A stretch of DNA of 47,409 nucleotides from an uncultured Pelagibacteraceae bacterium (GTDB lineage: Bacteria; Pseudomonadota; Alphaproteobacteria; Pelagibacterales; Pelagibacteraceae), in contig CACKMS010000009.1 of NCBI GenBank assembly GCA_902601315.1, forward strand, positions 1 through 47,409. Reading direction: 5' to 3'. Positions 25,546 to 34,010 of this stretch are shown here, piece after piece. The position numbers and the translations under genes are program-made. Within the stretch, counting starts at the first letter, position 1. The number at the start of each line of letters is the position of its first letter. Below the pieces are notes generated by a model. The model was not told the origin of the DNA, did not search any database, and worked only from the letters and a program-made list of their open reading frames with translations.

Positions 25546-26580
25546 ATGAATTACAAAAAATTAGGAAATACAGACCTTAAAGTAAGCACAATTTGTCTCG
25601 GTACAATGACCTGGGGAGAGCAAAACACTGAAGCGGAAGCCTTTGAACAAATGGATTTTGCATTAACTGAGGGCGTAAACTTTTGGGACACAGCTGAACT
25701 TTATGCAGTTCCTCCGAAAAAAGAAACTTACGGTCATACTGAAAAAATCATAGGCAATTGGTTAAAAAAAAACAAAAAAAGAGAAGATATTATTTTAGCA
25801 ACAAAAGTTGCTGGACCATCAAGGGATTACTTAAGAAACGGTGAAAATAGTTTTGTAGGTAAAAATTTAGAAAATGCGCTTAATGATAGTCTTAAAAGAT
25901 TGAACACTGACTATGTAGACTTGTATCAACTTCATTGGCCAGAAAGAAATGTCAATAACTTTGGAAGATTAGGTTATGAGCATAAAGAAAATGAATGGAA
26001 CCAATTCGAAGACGTTCTTAATCAGTTAAAAAAATATGTTGATAAGGGTAAAATCAGATATGTAGGGCTATCAAATGAAACTCCTTGGGGAGTGATGAAT
26101 TATATTAAACTTTCTAAAGATAAAAATTTACCAAGAATGATGTCTATTCAAAATCCCTATAGTTTACTTAATAGATCTTATGAAATCGGACTTGCAGAGG
26201 TGTCTATTAGAGAACAGATAGGATGTCTCTCCTATTCACCTTTGGCAAGTGGATATTTGTCAGGAAAATATAGAAATGGAGAGTTGCCAAAGGGCTCAAG
26301 AATGGAGAGAGATTATGATTTTTGGACCAGATATAGAAAGCCCAATACTGAAAAAGCAGTAGAGGAATATTTCAAAATAAGTGAAAAATACGGTCTAGAT
26401 ATGTGTCAAATGTCCATTAAATTTTGTGAGGAGCAAGAATTTATGACAAGCGTGATCATAGGTGCAACAACCATGGATCAGTTGAAAACTAATATAGAAA
26501 GTGTAAAAGTCAAACTAGATCAAGAAGTAATAAACGAAATAAATAATGTTCAAAAAATATTTCCAAATCCATGTCCATAA
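25546..26580 (+). CDS. Aldo/keto reductase (Tas-like)
   Basis: This is a 344-residue NADP(H)-dependent aldo/keto reductase. The catalytic Asp and Tyr are in NFWDTAELYAVPP, Lys in LATKVAGPSR and His in LYQLHWPERN. The cofactor-binding end is ASVIIGATTMDQLKTNI-like (SVIIGATTMDQLKTNIESV). The YAVPPKKETYGHTEKIIGNWL stretch is typical of the Tas (YgdS) group. The physiological substrate is unknown. It overlaps the following IalB-like gene by 10 bases. Confidence 0.92.
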   Translation: MNYKKLGNTDLKVSTICLGTMTWGEQNTEAEAFEQMDFALTEGVNFWDTAELYAVPPKKETYGHTEKIIGNWLKKNKKREDIILATKVAGPSRDYLRNGENSFVGKNLENALNDSLKRLNTDYVDLYQLHWPERNVNNFGRLGYEHKENEWNQFEDVLNQLKKYVDKGKIRYVGLSNETPWGVMNYIKLSKDKNLPRMMSIQNPYSLLNRSYEIGLAEVSIREQIGCLSYSPLASGYLSGKYRNGELPKGSRMERDYDFWTRYRKPNTEKAVEEYFKISEKYGLDMCQMSIKFCEEQEFMTSVIIGATTMDQLKTNIESVKVKLDQEVINEINNVQKIFPNPCP

Positions 26581-27071
26581 TTAGATACTGCATTATTATT
26601 TTATTTTTTACATTTTCATCAAGCTTTGCTGAAGAAGTTAAAAAAATAGGAAAGTTTAAAGATTGGGAAGTAATTCAAGTGTTGAATACAGGTGGAAAAA
26701 TTTGTTTTGCTCAATCGAAGCCTGTTTTACAATCTCCAAAAAAAGGAGATAGAGAGGCAAGATTATTTGTTACATTTAGGCCAACTGATAAAATTTCAGA
26801 TGAGGTAAGCACTACATCTGGTTACGAATATAATAGCCAGAATTCAATAATAGCATCATCTGGAAAATCTAAATATAAATTTGACATTGCACAGGAGGAC
26901 TTTGCATGGATTTCCAGCAATAAAATAGAAAAAAGAATTATAAAAAGAATGAAAAAAGCATCTAGAATTATGGTTACTGCATATAATAAATCAGGATCTC
27001 AAACAATTGATCATTATTCATTGATGGGTTTTACTAAAGCATACGATTCAGCAAAAAAAAATTGCACATAA
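26571..27071 (+). CDS. Invasion-associated locus B (IalB)-like periplasmic protein
   Basis: The 166-residue protein has a signal peptide (ending at FAEE) and matches IalB-family features: KIGKFKDWEVIQV near the start, one Cys in GKICFAQSKP, and a C-terminal Cys (KKNCT) that could pair with it. IalB proteins are widespread in free-living alphaproteobacteria, where they are not invasion factors; the function is unclear. It overlaps the aldo/keto reductase gene by 10 bases and precedes argG by 4 bases. Confidence 0.82.
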   Translation: MSIIRYCIIILFFTFSSSFAEEVKKIGKFKDWEVIQVLNTGGKICFAQSKPVLQSPKKGDREARLFVTFRPTDKISDEVSTTSGYEYNSQNSIIASSGKSKYKFDIAQEDFAWISSNKIEKRIIKRMKKASRIMVTAYNKSGSQTIDHYSLMGFTKAYDSAKKNCT

Positions 27072-27075
27072 AATC

Positions 27076-28260
27076 ATGAAGTCAAAAAAAAGAATAGTGC
27101 TCGCCTATTCTGGAGGGTTAGATACTTCAATAATTTTGAAGTGGCTTCAAGAGAATTATGATGCAGAAGTAATATGCTACACCGCCGATATTGGCCAAGA
27201 GATAAATAAAAATAAAATTATTAAAAATGCAAAAAAACTTGGTGTAAAAAAAATAATAATAAATGATTTAAGAGATATTTTTGTAAAAGATTACATTTAC
27301 CCAATGATTAGAGGACATGCAATTTATGAAGGTGTCTATTTACTTGGTACATCAATTGCACGCCCATTAATTGCTAAAGACCAAATAAGAGTTGCTAAGA
27401 AATTTAAAGCTTATGCTGTTTCGCATGGATCTACAGGAAAAGGCAACGATCAAATAAGGTTTGAACTAGGTTATCATTATTTTGGTTCAAATATTAAAAT
27501 TATTGCACCATGGAGAATTTGGAAATTAAAATCAAGAACTGACTTAATTAATTACGCAAAAAAATACAATATTCCAATTCCAAATGATAAGAAAGGAGCT
27601 CCGCCTTTTTCTGTGGATGATAATTTATTTCATACTTCGACAGAGGGTAAGATCTTGGAGAACCCTAGAAACTCAGCTCCAGAATTTATTTTTCAAAGAA
27701 CTGTTTCACCCGAAAAAGCACCAAATAGACCAACTTATGTTACTATAAATTTTAAAAATGGTGATCCTTTTGGAATTAATGGAAAAAAAATGTCACCCGC
27801 TAAGTTACTGTCAAAACTTAATAATTTCGCTGGCAATAATGGAATTGGAAGGGTTGACTTAGTTGAGAATAGATTTTTAGGCATCAAATCAAGAGGCGTA
27901 TATGAAACACCTGGTGGCACTCTTTTAATTAATGCACATAGAGCAATTGAGTCCGTTACTTTAGATAAAGTAACCATGCATAAGAAAGATCGAATAATGT
28001 CTCGATATGCTGAGTTGATTTATAATGGTTATTGGTATTCGAAAGAAAGATTTAAACTTCAGAAAATTGTTGATTTAAAAAGAAGCAAAGTTAACGGAGC
28101 AGTAAAGCTTAAATTGTATAAAGGGAATATTACAATTCAATCAAGAGTTACTAATAGCAGTGCTTACTCAATGAAGAAAGTTTCATTTGAAGAGAACAAG
28201 TCATTTAATAAATCTAACGTTGAAAGATTTATCAATTTTCATAAAAAAAAGCTTCGTTAA
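27076..28260 (+). CDS. argG: Argininosuccinate synthase
   Basis: ArgG joins citrulline and aspartate, using ATP, in arginine synthesis. The 394-residue protein shows the N-type ATP pyrophosphatase loop VLAYSGGLDTSIILKWL, the AYAVSHGSTGKGNDQIRFELG motif, and GIKSRGVYETPGGTLL. Length and order are normal. It starts 4 bases after the IalB-like gene and is probably in the same transcript. A 60-base AT-rich spacer separates it from the next gene. Confidence 0.98.
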   Translation: MKSKKRIVLAYSGGLDTSIILKWLQENYDAEVICYTADIGQEINKNKIIKNAKKLGVKKIIINDLRDIFVKDYIYPMIRGHAIYEGVYLLGTSIARPLIAKDQIRVAKKFKAYAVSHGSTGKGNDQIRFELGYHYFGSNIKIIAPWRIWKLKSRTDLINYAKKYNIPIPNDKKGAPPFSVDDNLFHTSTEGKILENPRNSAPEFIFQRTVSPEKAPNRPTYVTINFKNGDPFGINGKKMSPAKLLSKLNNFAGNNGIGRVDLVENRFLGIKSRGVYETPGGTLLINAHRAIESVTLDKVTMHKKDRIMSRYAELIYNGYWYSKERFKLQKIVDLKRSKVNGAVKLKLYKGNITIQSRVTNSSAYSMKKVSFEENKSFNKSNVERFINFHKKKLR

Positions 28261-28320
28261 CAGTAAAGTTTAGGGCAAATTAGCATTTGTTTAAATTAAA
28301 AAAAATTATATCTTCAATAT

Positions 28321-28779
28321 ATGGAATCAATTAAAAATTGGATGAGAGATGCTGCAAATATTTTATTTGATGATAGTAAAAATGATCTACGTGCACTTCC
28401 TAAAACAGTTAGACTACAAATTCTGTTAGTTTTGAGTTTTATTTGGACTACAGTTTTTAGTTTATATGTTTTTTCATATACAACTTTTGCATTTGGGTGG
28501 GCTGGTCTTTTTTTAGCTCATATAGGATTAATATTTGCTGTCTACATGACTTTTAAACAATTCCATAAAGCAGAAGCAAGGTCCGCAAGTGTATTTCAAA
28601 CAAAAAATTTTGACCCTTTTAAAATAATGGTAATTGTTTTTGTAATAGTATTTATCTTTATTTTTTCAAAAGGTATTGAAGTTTTAACTAGTCCGAATCC
28701 AAATTCTTATTCAATTCCATATGATGGTCCTTTAAAATCAGCATTTGAAAAATGGCTACCATTTACTAAAGGTAAATAA
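28321..28779 (+). CDS. Membrane protein of unknown function, 152 residues
   Basis: I do not recognise a family. An amphipathic N-terminal part (MESIKNWMRDAANILFDDSKNDLRAL) is followed by three hydrophobic segments (about residues 37-56, 59-78 and 103-121) and a short hydrophilic C-terminus containing PNPNSYSIPYDGPLKSAFEKW. The last 40 residues probably face the periplasm. The stop overlaps the start of the PsiE-like gene by one base (TAATG), so the two small membrane proteins may work together. Confidence 0.75.
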   Translation: MESIKNWMRDAANILFDDSKNDLRALPKTVRLQILLVLSFIWTTVFSLYVFSYTTFAFGWAGLFLAHIGLIFAVYMTFKQFHKAEARSASVFQTKNFDPFKIMVIVFVIVFIFIFSKGIEVLTSPNPNSYSIPYDGPLKSAFEKWLPFTKGK

Positions 28780-29159
28780 TGGACAATATCACAAAAAACT
28801 TACAATTGGCCTTGATGTGTATTATTTTAGTAAGCACTGTTATTGCTGTTGGCATAGAAATTAAAAATATGTTCACCAATCAATTAGTAACATTAGCTGA
28901 TTTACTTTTAATGTTTCTATACTTAGAGGTACTTGCTATGGTTAGAGTTTTTTGGAACCAACAGTCTATTAGTATTACACTTCCATTACTTATTGCGATA
29001 ACGGCTCTTGCCCGGTTTATTATCTTACAAGGTAAAGAGATGGATCCTACTGCACTTGTTTACGAAGCAGTTGCAATTTTGTTAATTGCTGCGGCGATTG
29101 TTGTTTTAAGGTTAAGACACAGTGATAAATTAGGTCTAAAGAAAAAAAAATCGAAATAA
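28779..29159 (+). CDS. PsiE-like small membrane protein
   Basis: The 126-residue protein has four hydrophobic segments and resembles the phosphate-starvation-inducible PsiE family (LVTLADLLLMFLYLEVLAMV; ALARFIILQGKEMDPTALVYE). The function of PsiE is not established, and no Pho box was identified here. A basic C-terminal tail (KKKKSK) likely lies in the cytoplasm. It is coupled to the 152-residue membrane protein by a TAATG overlap. Confidence 0.78.
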   Translation: MDNITKNLQLALMCIILVSTVIAVGIEIKNMFTNQLVTLADLLLMFLYLEVLAMVRVFWNQQSISITLPLLIAITALARFIILQGKEMDPTALVYEAVAILLIAAAIVVLRLRHSDKLGLKKKKSK

Positions 29160-29168
29160 TTAAAAGTA

Positions 29169-30308
29169 ATGTTTGAAGCTTCGAGGGCTAAGGCCATAAA
29201 TCAATTAAATAATTTTATTGAAAATAATCTTGCAGAATATTCTAGATTAAGAAATTATGATTTTGGTCCTGAAAAGAGATTTAATGTGTCTTGTTTATCA
29301 CCATATATCACTCATGGAATAATTAATGAGAAAGAGGTGATACAAAAATCACTAAGTAAATTTTCTTTCTCAAAAAATGAAAAATTTATTCAAGAAGTTT
29401 TATGGCGAACCTATTGGAAGGGTTGGCTAGAATTAAGGCCAAATGTTTGGAATGATTACTTAACAGAATTAAAGAAAATCAAAATAGAATTTAAAGATAA
29501 TAAGGAATATTTAAACGCTATTGAGGGTAAAACGAACATTAATTGCTTTAATGCCTGGGTATATGAACTCAAAGAAAATAATTATCTTCATAACCATAGT
29601 AGAATGTGGTTTGCAAGTATTTGGATTTTTACTCTTAATTTACCATGGCAATTAGGTGCCGAATTTTTTATGCAGCATCTTTATGATGGAGATGCTGCAT
29701 CAAATACCCTTGGATGGAGATGGGTTGCTGGAATACAAACACAAGGAAAGCATTATTTGGCAAATGAATGGAATATTAAGAAATTTACTGACAATAGATT
29801 TGAGAATATTAATTTGAACGAAAATGCACCACCCAAAGTTAGTGGGAAAATATATTCAGCGGTCTTAAAGAATTTTAATAACCCAGTGAATTTAGAAAAA
29901 AAAAATTTAATTATATTTGAAAATAACTTATCTTTTGAGTTCACAGATTTCAAAGATCACAAGTTTAAAAAAATTTTTTTAGTAAATAACAAAAATGATA
30001 ATAGAGAAATTAAACTTAGTGAAAAAACATTAAAATTTAAAACAAATTTAATTGACGACCAGAGAAAAAGGTTGCACGAGATATCTTTGGATTGTGAAAT
30101 TATTGACATAAGTGAACTGAGATCAATTAAGAATACTTATCTTCTATATCCCTGTGTTGGAGAAAACTTAAATTTTTTAAACTCTCAAAGTATGAATAAC
30201 GGAGAATTTCTCTACCGTAATTTAGATCTAAACTCTTGGAAATATTGTAATAAAGGTTTTTTTAATTTCAAAAAGTATATACCAACAATAATTAAAGAAT
30301 TTTTTTAA
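29169..30308 (+). CDS. Photolyase/cryptochrome-type FAD-binding domain protein with unusual domain order
   Basis: Residues 1-230 match the helical FAD domain of the photolyase/cryptochrome family: SCLSPYITHGIINEKEV, VLWRTYWKGWLE, NHSRMWFAS (142-150) and DGDAASNTLGWRWVAG (173-188). The usual N-terminal alpha/beta antenna domain is missing, because the FAD domain starts at residue 1. Instead about 150 residues follow (230-379) with beta-strand/helix alternation, such as KKIFLVNN and EIIDISELR. This could be a displaced Rossmann-like domain, which is inference. FAD binding and a light role are likely; DNA-repair activity is unproven. Confidence 0.82.
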   Translation: MFEASRAKAINQLNNFIENNLAEYSRLRNYDFGPEKRFNVSCLSPYITHGIINEKEVIQKSLSKFSFSKNEKFIQEVLWRTYWKGWLELRPNVWNDYLTELKKIKIEFKDNKEYLNAIEGKTNINCFNAWVYELKENNYLHNHSRMWFASIWIFTLNLPWQLGAEFFMQHLYDGDAASNTLGWRWVAGIQTQGKHYLANEWNIKKFTDNRFENINLNENAPPKVSGKIYSAVLKNFNNPVNLEKKNLIIFENNLSFEFTDFKDHKFKKIFLVNNKNDNREIKLSEKTLKFKTNLIDDQRKRLHEISLDCEIIDISELRSIKNTYLLYPCVGENLNFLNSQSMNNGEFLYRNLDLNSWKYCNKGFFNFKKYIPTIIKEFF

Positions 30309-30349
30309 AGAAATATTGAAAATTATTAAAAATATGAGATAACTATTTC

Positions 30350-30580
30350 ATGAATAGCCCACAAGTACTTGAAGTTATTAAAAACCTTAAAGGTAGAAGA
30401 GATTATGAGGAAAAAAAAGCCTCTAAATTAGGTTTTAGCTCTCTACACGCTTACATTGAAAATAAACTGTTAAAAGAAAAAGAAGCTGCTAAAGCAGAAA
30501 CTATTAAACAATCAGTTGTTAAAAAAGACATGGTTGAAGAAAAAAAACCTGAGAAAAAGAAAAGTTGCTCTTGCTGTTAA
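30350..30580 (+). CDS. Small charged protein with C-terminal CSCC
   Basis: I do not recognise this 76-residue protein. It is Lys/Glu-rich and mostly predicted helical (LGFSSLHAYIENKLLKEKEAAKAE), followed by a basic linker and the ending KKKSCSCC. The clustered terminal cysteines suggest metal binding or redox/lipid linkage, but nothing decides this. It sits 41 bases after the FAD-domain gene on the same strand, and tail-to-tail with the DUF2256 gene, 4 bases away. Confidence 0.7.
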   Translation: MNSPQVLEVIKNLKGRRDYEEKKASKLGFSSLHAYIENKLLKEKEAAKAETIKQSVVKKDMVEEKKPEKKKSCSCC

Positions 30581-30584
30581 TTAA

Positions 30585-30713
30585 TTAATTACTTTTAGAA
30601 CATTTTTTAGAACAGTATTTCACTTTATCCCAATTAAGTCTCCATTTTCTTCTCCAAGCAAAAGGCCTCTTGCATATAGGACAAATTTTTGTGGGTAAGT
30701 TTTCTTTTCTCAC
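30585..30713 (-). CDS. DUF2256 zinc-ribbon mini-protein, 42 residues
   Basis: The 42-codon frame from GTG (30713) to TAA encodes KICPICKRPFAWRRKWRLNW followed by WDKVKYCSKKCSK. The two CxxC-type pairs and the RPFxWRxKW centre match the DUF2256 family, typically found next to photolyase-related proteins. The start overlaps the stop of the photolyase-related gene by one base (TAGTG), strong support for coupled translation. Four cysteines probably bind zinc. Its role is unknown, but the coupling suggests it assists the photolyase-related flavoprotein. Confidence 0.88.
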   Translation of the reverse strand: MRKENLPTKICPICKRPFAWRRKWRLNWDKVKYCSKKCSKSN

Positions 30714-32203
30714 TATGAAGTATTTTGTAAAATGAATTTTTCTGCTTCAGCTAAAATTAATTTCTTTCTATCAGGTTTCATTTTATCAAATATTCTAACC
30801 ATCATAGATAATCTTGGATTTTTTAAAAAGAATGCTCTATTTCTGTTTATAAATCTCCAATAAAGCCCATCCATGGTATTACACCATTCTCCTTTTTTAA
30901 AATCCATCATTTTCATAAAATATGCGGAACCACAAATATATGGTTTTGTTGCAAAAATTCCTCCATCACTAAAAAGACCCATGCCGTAAACATTGGGTAC
31001 CATTACCCAATCAGAGGAATCTACAAACATTTCCATGAACCATTTATAAACAAAAATTGGTTTTACCTCACATAAGTTCATTATGTTTGATAAAATCATT
31101 AACCTTTCAATATGATGTGACCAACCATAATTTACTGCATTTTTAATAGCGTAATCTAGAGGAGGCAACCCTGTTGTTCCTTCATACCAAGACTTTTTCA
31201 TTTTTCTATTTTGTTTAAAAAAATTTCTGCTTTCCATTTCTTTTGAATAACTTTGATAAATTCCCCTCATAAATTCTCTCCATCCAATAATTTGACGAAC
31301 ATAACCCTCTAAAGAATTTATTTTTATTTTATTTTTGTTATGAAAATCTAAAACTTTTTTGACTATGAATTCTGGAGTGATAAGACCTAAATTGATGTAA
31401 GGGCTTAAGGCGCTATGGAATAAAATATTATCTTTCTGATCAACTGCATCTTCGTAATCTCCAAACAAATTTGATTTTTCTTTAATGAAAAAATTAAGTA
31501 ATTTAATTACATCATCATATTCTGTAGCAAACCAAAAATTATCTGTATTTCCTGGGTGATCCCTGAATAATTTTTCAATGATAAGTTTTAATTTTTTTGT
31601 ATGATGAGTTTCGTTGATTTTGGGAAATTTTGGAATAGATATATTTTTAGGAAGTTTATTTCGATTTTCTTCGTCAAAGCTCCATTTGCCTCCTTCTGGA
31701 TTTCCATCCTTTTTCATAAGTATATCCAAATCTTTTCTTGTCTCTTTATAATAGACAGCCATAAAAGGTTTTTTTGATGTAGATAAGTAATTTTTAAATT
31801 TTTCTCTGGAATTTAAAAACATTGGAGTTTGAATGATATTCCAATTAATTTTTTCTTTTTTAAAAAAATTAGAAATCTTAATCTCAAAAAATTTATCCTC
31901 TATTTCAAAACTAGAAACTTCTGTAATTTTTTTTGCTTTAATTACTTTTTTTAGTTTTTCTGTGTAATCCTGTTTAAAAGATTTATCCTCTATCGAGGAA
32001 TACACTAATTTAAATTTTTTTTTTTTTAATTTTTCCGAATGCGACCGCATAGAGGACAAAAATAATAATATCTTATTTTTGTGGTGTTTTTCATAAGTAC
32101 AAAGGTGATAATCTTCAGCCATAAAAAAAGTATGATCTTTCTTATATTTTTCGAGATATTTTTCTGAAAAAAGCTGATTTCCAAGTAGAAAAAATAATTT
32201 CAT
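30713..32203 (-). CDS. Photolyase-related protein (DPRP/PhrB-like cryptochrome family), cluster cysteines reduced
   Basis: The 496-residue protein has the DPRP layout: an N-terminal LGNQLFSEKYL antenna-like domain with the MAEDYHLCTYEKHHKNKILL motif, GGKWSFDEENRNKLP, then the FAD domain with ILFHSALSPYINLGLITPE, IIGWREFMRG, WSHHIERLMILSN and WVMVPNVYGMGLFSDGG. Known members are iron-sulfur (6-4) photolyases. I see Cys378, Cys424 and Cys441; the CxxC pair expected after TKPY...M is replaced by MDFKKGEW. The 4Fe-4S cluster may therefore be lost or rebuilt. It is coupled to the DUF2256 gene downstream and divergent from the SDR gene. Confidence 0.87.
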   Translation of the reverse strand: MKLFFLLGNQLFSEKYLEKYKKDHTFFMAEDYHLCTYEKHHKNKILLFLSSMRSHSEKLKKKKFKLVYSSIEDKSFKQDYTEKLKKVIKAKKITEVSSFEIEDKFFEIKISNFFKKEKINWNIIQTPMFLNSREKFKNYLSTSKKPFMAVYYKETRKDLDILMKKDGNPEGGKWSFDEENRNKLPKNISIPKFPKINETHHTKKLKLIIEKLFRDHPGNTDNFWFATEYDDVIKLLNFFIKEKSNLFGDYEDAVDQKDNILFHSALSPYINLGLITPEFIVKKVLDFHNKNKIKINSLEGYVRQIIGWREFMRGIYQSYSKEMESRNFFKQNRKMKKSWYEGTTGLPPLDYAIKNAVNYGWSHHIERLMILSNIMNLCEVKPIFVYKWFMEMFVDSSDWVMVPNVYGMGLFSDGGIFATKPYICGSAYFMKMMDFKKGEWCNTMDGLYWRFINRNRAFFLKNPRLSMMVRIFDKMKPDRKKLILAEAEKFILQNTS

Positions 32204-32230
32204 TAACTATATATAGCTCTTTAAAAATTT

Positions 32231-32941
32231 ATGTCAGAAAAATATTTAGTAATAGGTGCGACAGGATCTATCGGTTCGAGTTTAGCAGAACAATTATACG
32301 CTGCTGGTAAAGAGCTACATCTAGTTGGTCGAGATGAGGAAAAAACAAAATCTTTATCTGAAAAATTAAACTGTAAATATACAGTTACTGATGTATTGGA
32401 AAACGGATTTGTAGATAAAATTAAATCAGAAATAGATGATGTAAAAGGTATAGCTTATTGTGTAGGATCAATAGATCTTAAACCATTAAGAATGGTTTCA
32501 GAAGAAGATTTTACCAAATGTATGAAACTAAATTTATATTCTGCAGTTAATTTAATCAAAGGTTATCAGGATATATTAAAAAAAAATAAGGGCTCTATCG
32601 TTTTATTTTCTACCGTTGCCGCTCAAAGAGGTTTTACAAATCATTCGATTATAGCATCGACAAAAGCTGCTGTTGAAGGATTGACAGTTTCTTTAGCAGC
32701 TGAGTTTGCGCCAAATATTAGAGTGAATTGTATTGCTCCTAGTTTAACCAATTCAAAAATAGCTGAACCAATGTTAAAAAATAAAGCAATAGCAGATGGT
32801 ATTGCTAGAGCTCATCCCTTAAAAAGACTTGGTGAGGGTAAAGATTCTGCTTCTCTTGCAAAATTTTTAATTTTAGAAGAAAGTTCATGGGTAACAGGAC
32901 AAATTATTGCTGTAGATGGTGGTAGATCAAAACTTTCATAA
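32231..32941 (+). CDS. Short-chain dehydrogenase/reductase family protein lacking the catalytic Tyr
   Basis: The 236-residue SDR-fold protein has a cofactor loop GATGSIG (residues 9-15), VGRD in the second strand, and a C-terminal VTGQIIAVDGGRSK. At the active site the Lys is present (Lys145, IIASTKAAVEG), but the Tyr four residues before it is Ile141, and the catalytic Ser region is FSTVAAQ. It may have atypical chemistry or a non-enzymatic role. It is divergent from the photolyase-related gene by 27 bases, so both may share a promoter region. Confidence 0.88.
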   Translation: MSEKYLVIGATGSIGSSLAEQLYAAGKELHLVGRDEEKTKSLSEKLNCKYTVTDVLENGFVDKIKSEIDDVKGIAYCVGSIDLKPLRMVSEEDFTKCMKLNLYSAVNLIKGYQDILKKNKGSIVLFSTVAAQRGFTNHSIIASTKAAVEGLTVSLAAEFAPNIRVNCIAPSLTNSKIAEPMLKNKAIADGIARAHPLKRLGEGKDSASLAKFLILEESSWVTGQIIAVDGGRSKLS

Positions 32942-32942
32942 T

Positions 32943-34010
32943 TTGAAAAAATTTTTATTTTTTCTTGTTTTATTTATTTCAGTTCCACTAAATTCTTTTG
33001 CTAAACAATTTGATTTCAAAAAAATAATTAATTTAGAAGCTCCTTGGGGATCATCGTTTATTAATGATGAAGAATTAATAGTTACAGAAAAGAGTGGTAA
33101 AATTAAACTTATCAACATAATAAATAATAGTGTTAGTGAAATAAGTCATAATCTAAATTTTTTAGAGTATGGGCAAGGAGGTTTATTAGATATTCTTTAT
33201 AATGATAATTATATTTATATTTCTTATACTGAAAATAGAAATAATTTCAAAACAAGTACATCTATTGCTCGTGCAGTTTTAAAAAAAAAAAGACTGGAGT
33301 TTGAAAATATTTTTCAAGCAAATCCACCAATAGACTCGCCCTATCATTTTGGATCTAGACTAGCTATTAAAGGTGATCATTTATTTGCATCAGCAGGCGA
33401 AAGAGGTGAAGGCATGATTGCACAAGATGTAAAGAAACATCCAGGTAGCATCATAAGAATAAATTTAGATGGCAGTATTCCAAGAGATAATCCTAGATTT
33501 GAAGGCAAGTCTGACTGGCTTCCAGAGATTTATCAAATAGGGGTTAGAAACCCACAAGGTCTTGTTTTATCCCCATTTGATCAGAAAATTTACATCAGTA
33601 ATCATGGAGCTAAAGGTGGTGATTGGTTTGGAGAAGTAAAAAAGGGAGAAAATTATGGCTGGAAAATTCTTGGTTGGGGAGGAACAAACTATTCTGGGAC
33701 ACCAATCGGACCAAAATGGAAACCAGGGTTTACAAAAGCAATTAAATATTGGGTTCCCTCAATAGCAACTAGCGCAATCACAATTTACAAAGGTAAAGAG
33801 TTTGAAGAGTGGAATGGGAACGCATTAATAACATCTTTGAAAGACAAATCTTTACGTAAGTTAGATTTTAATGACATATCTAACGTTAAGGAAGAAGTAA
33901 TATTTAAAAACAAGATTGGACGTATCAGAGATATACAAATTCACCCCATTAGTGGAAAACTATTTTTTTTAAGTCAGAACGGGCTTTGGTTAATGCAAAA
34001 AATTAATTAA
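32943..34010 (+). CDS. PQQ-dependent sugar dehydrogenase family protein, exported
   Basis: This is a six-bladed beta-propeller of the soluble glucose dehydrogenase/YliI family. Motifs include APWGSSFINDEELIVTEKSG, YGQGGLLDI, HFGSRLAIKGDHLFASAGERG, PGSIIRINLDGSIPRDNP, IGVRNPQGLVLSP and KKGENYGWKI. Oxidation of a sugar with PQQ in the periplasm is the family role; the substrate is unknown. An ATG at 32916 lies inside the SDR gene. TTG at 32943, one base after the SDR stop, gives an ideal signal peptide (KKFLFFLVLFISVPLNSFA) and is preferred. The 3' end overlaps the convergent MBL gene by 8 bases. Confidence 0.87.
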   Translation: MKKFLFFLVLFISVPLNSFAKQFDFKKIINLEAPWGSSFINDEELIVTEKSGKIKLINIINNSVSEISHNLNFLEYGQGGLLDILYNDNYIYISYTENRNNFKTSTSIARAVLKKKRLEFENIFQANPPIDSPYHFGSRLAIKGDHLFASAGERGEGMIAQDVKKHPGSIIRINLDGSIPRDNPRFEGKSDWLPEIYQIGVRNPQGLVLSPFDQKIYISNHGAKGGDWFGEVKKGENYGWKILGWGGTNYSGTPIGPKWKPGFTKAIKYWVPSIATSAITIYKGKEFEEWNGNALITSLKDKSLRKLDFNDISNVKEEVIFKNKIGRIRDIQIHPISGKLFFLSQNGLWLMQKIN

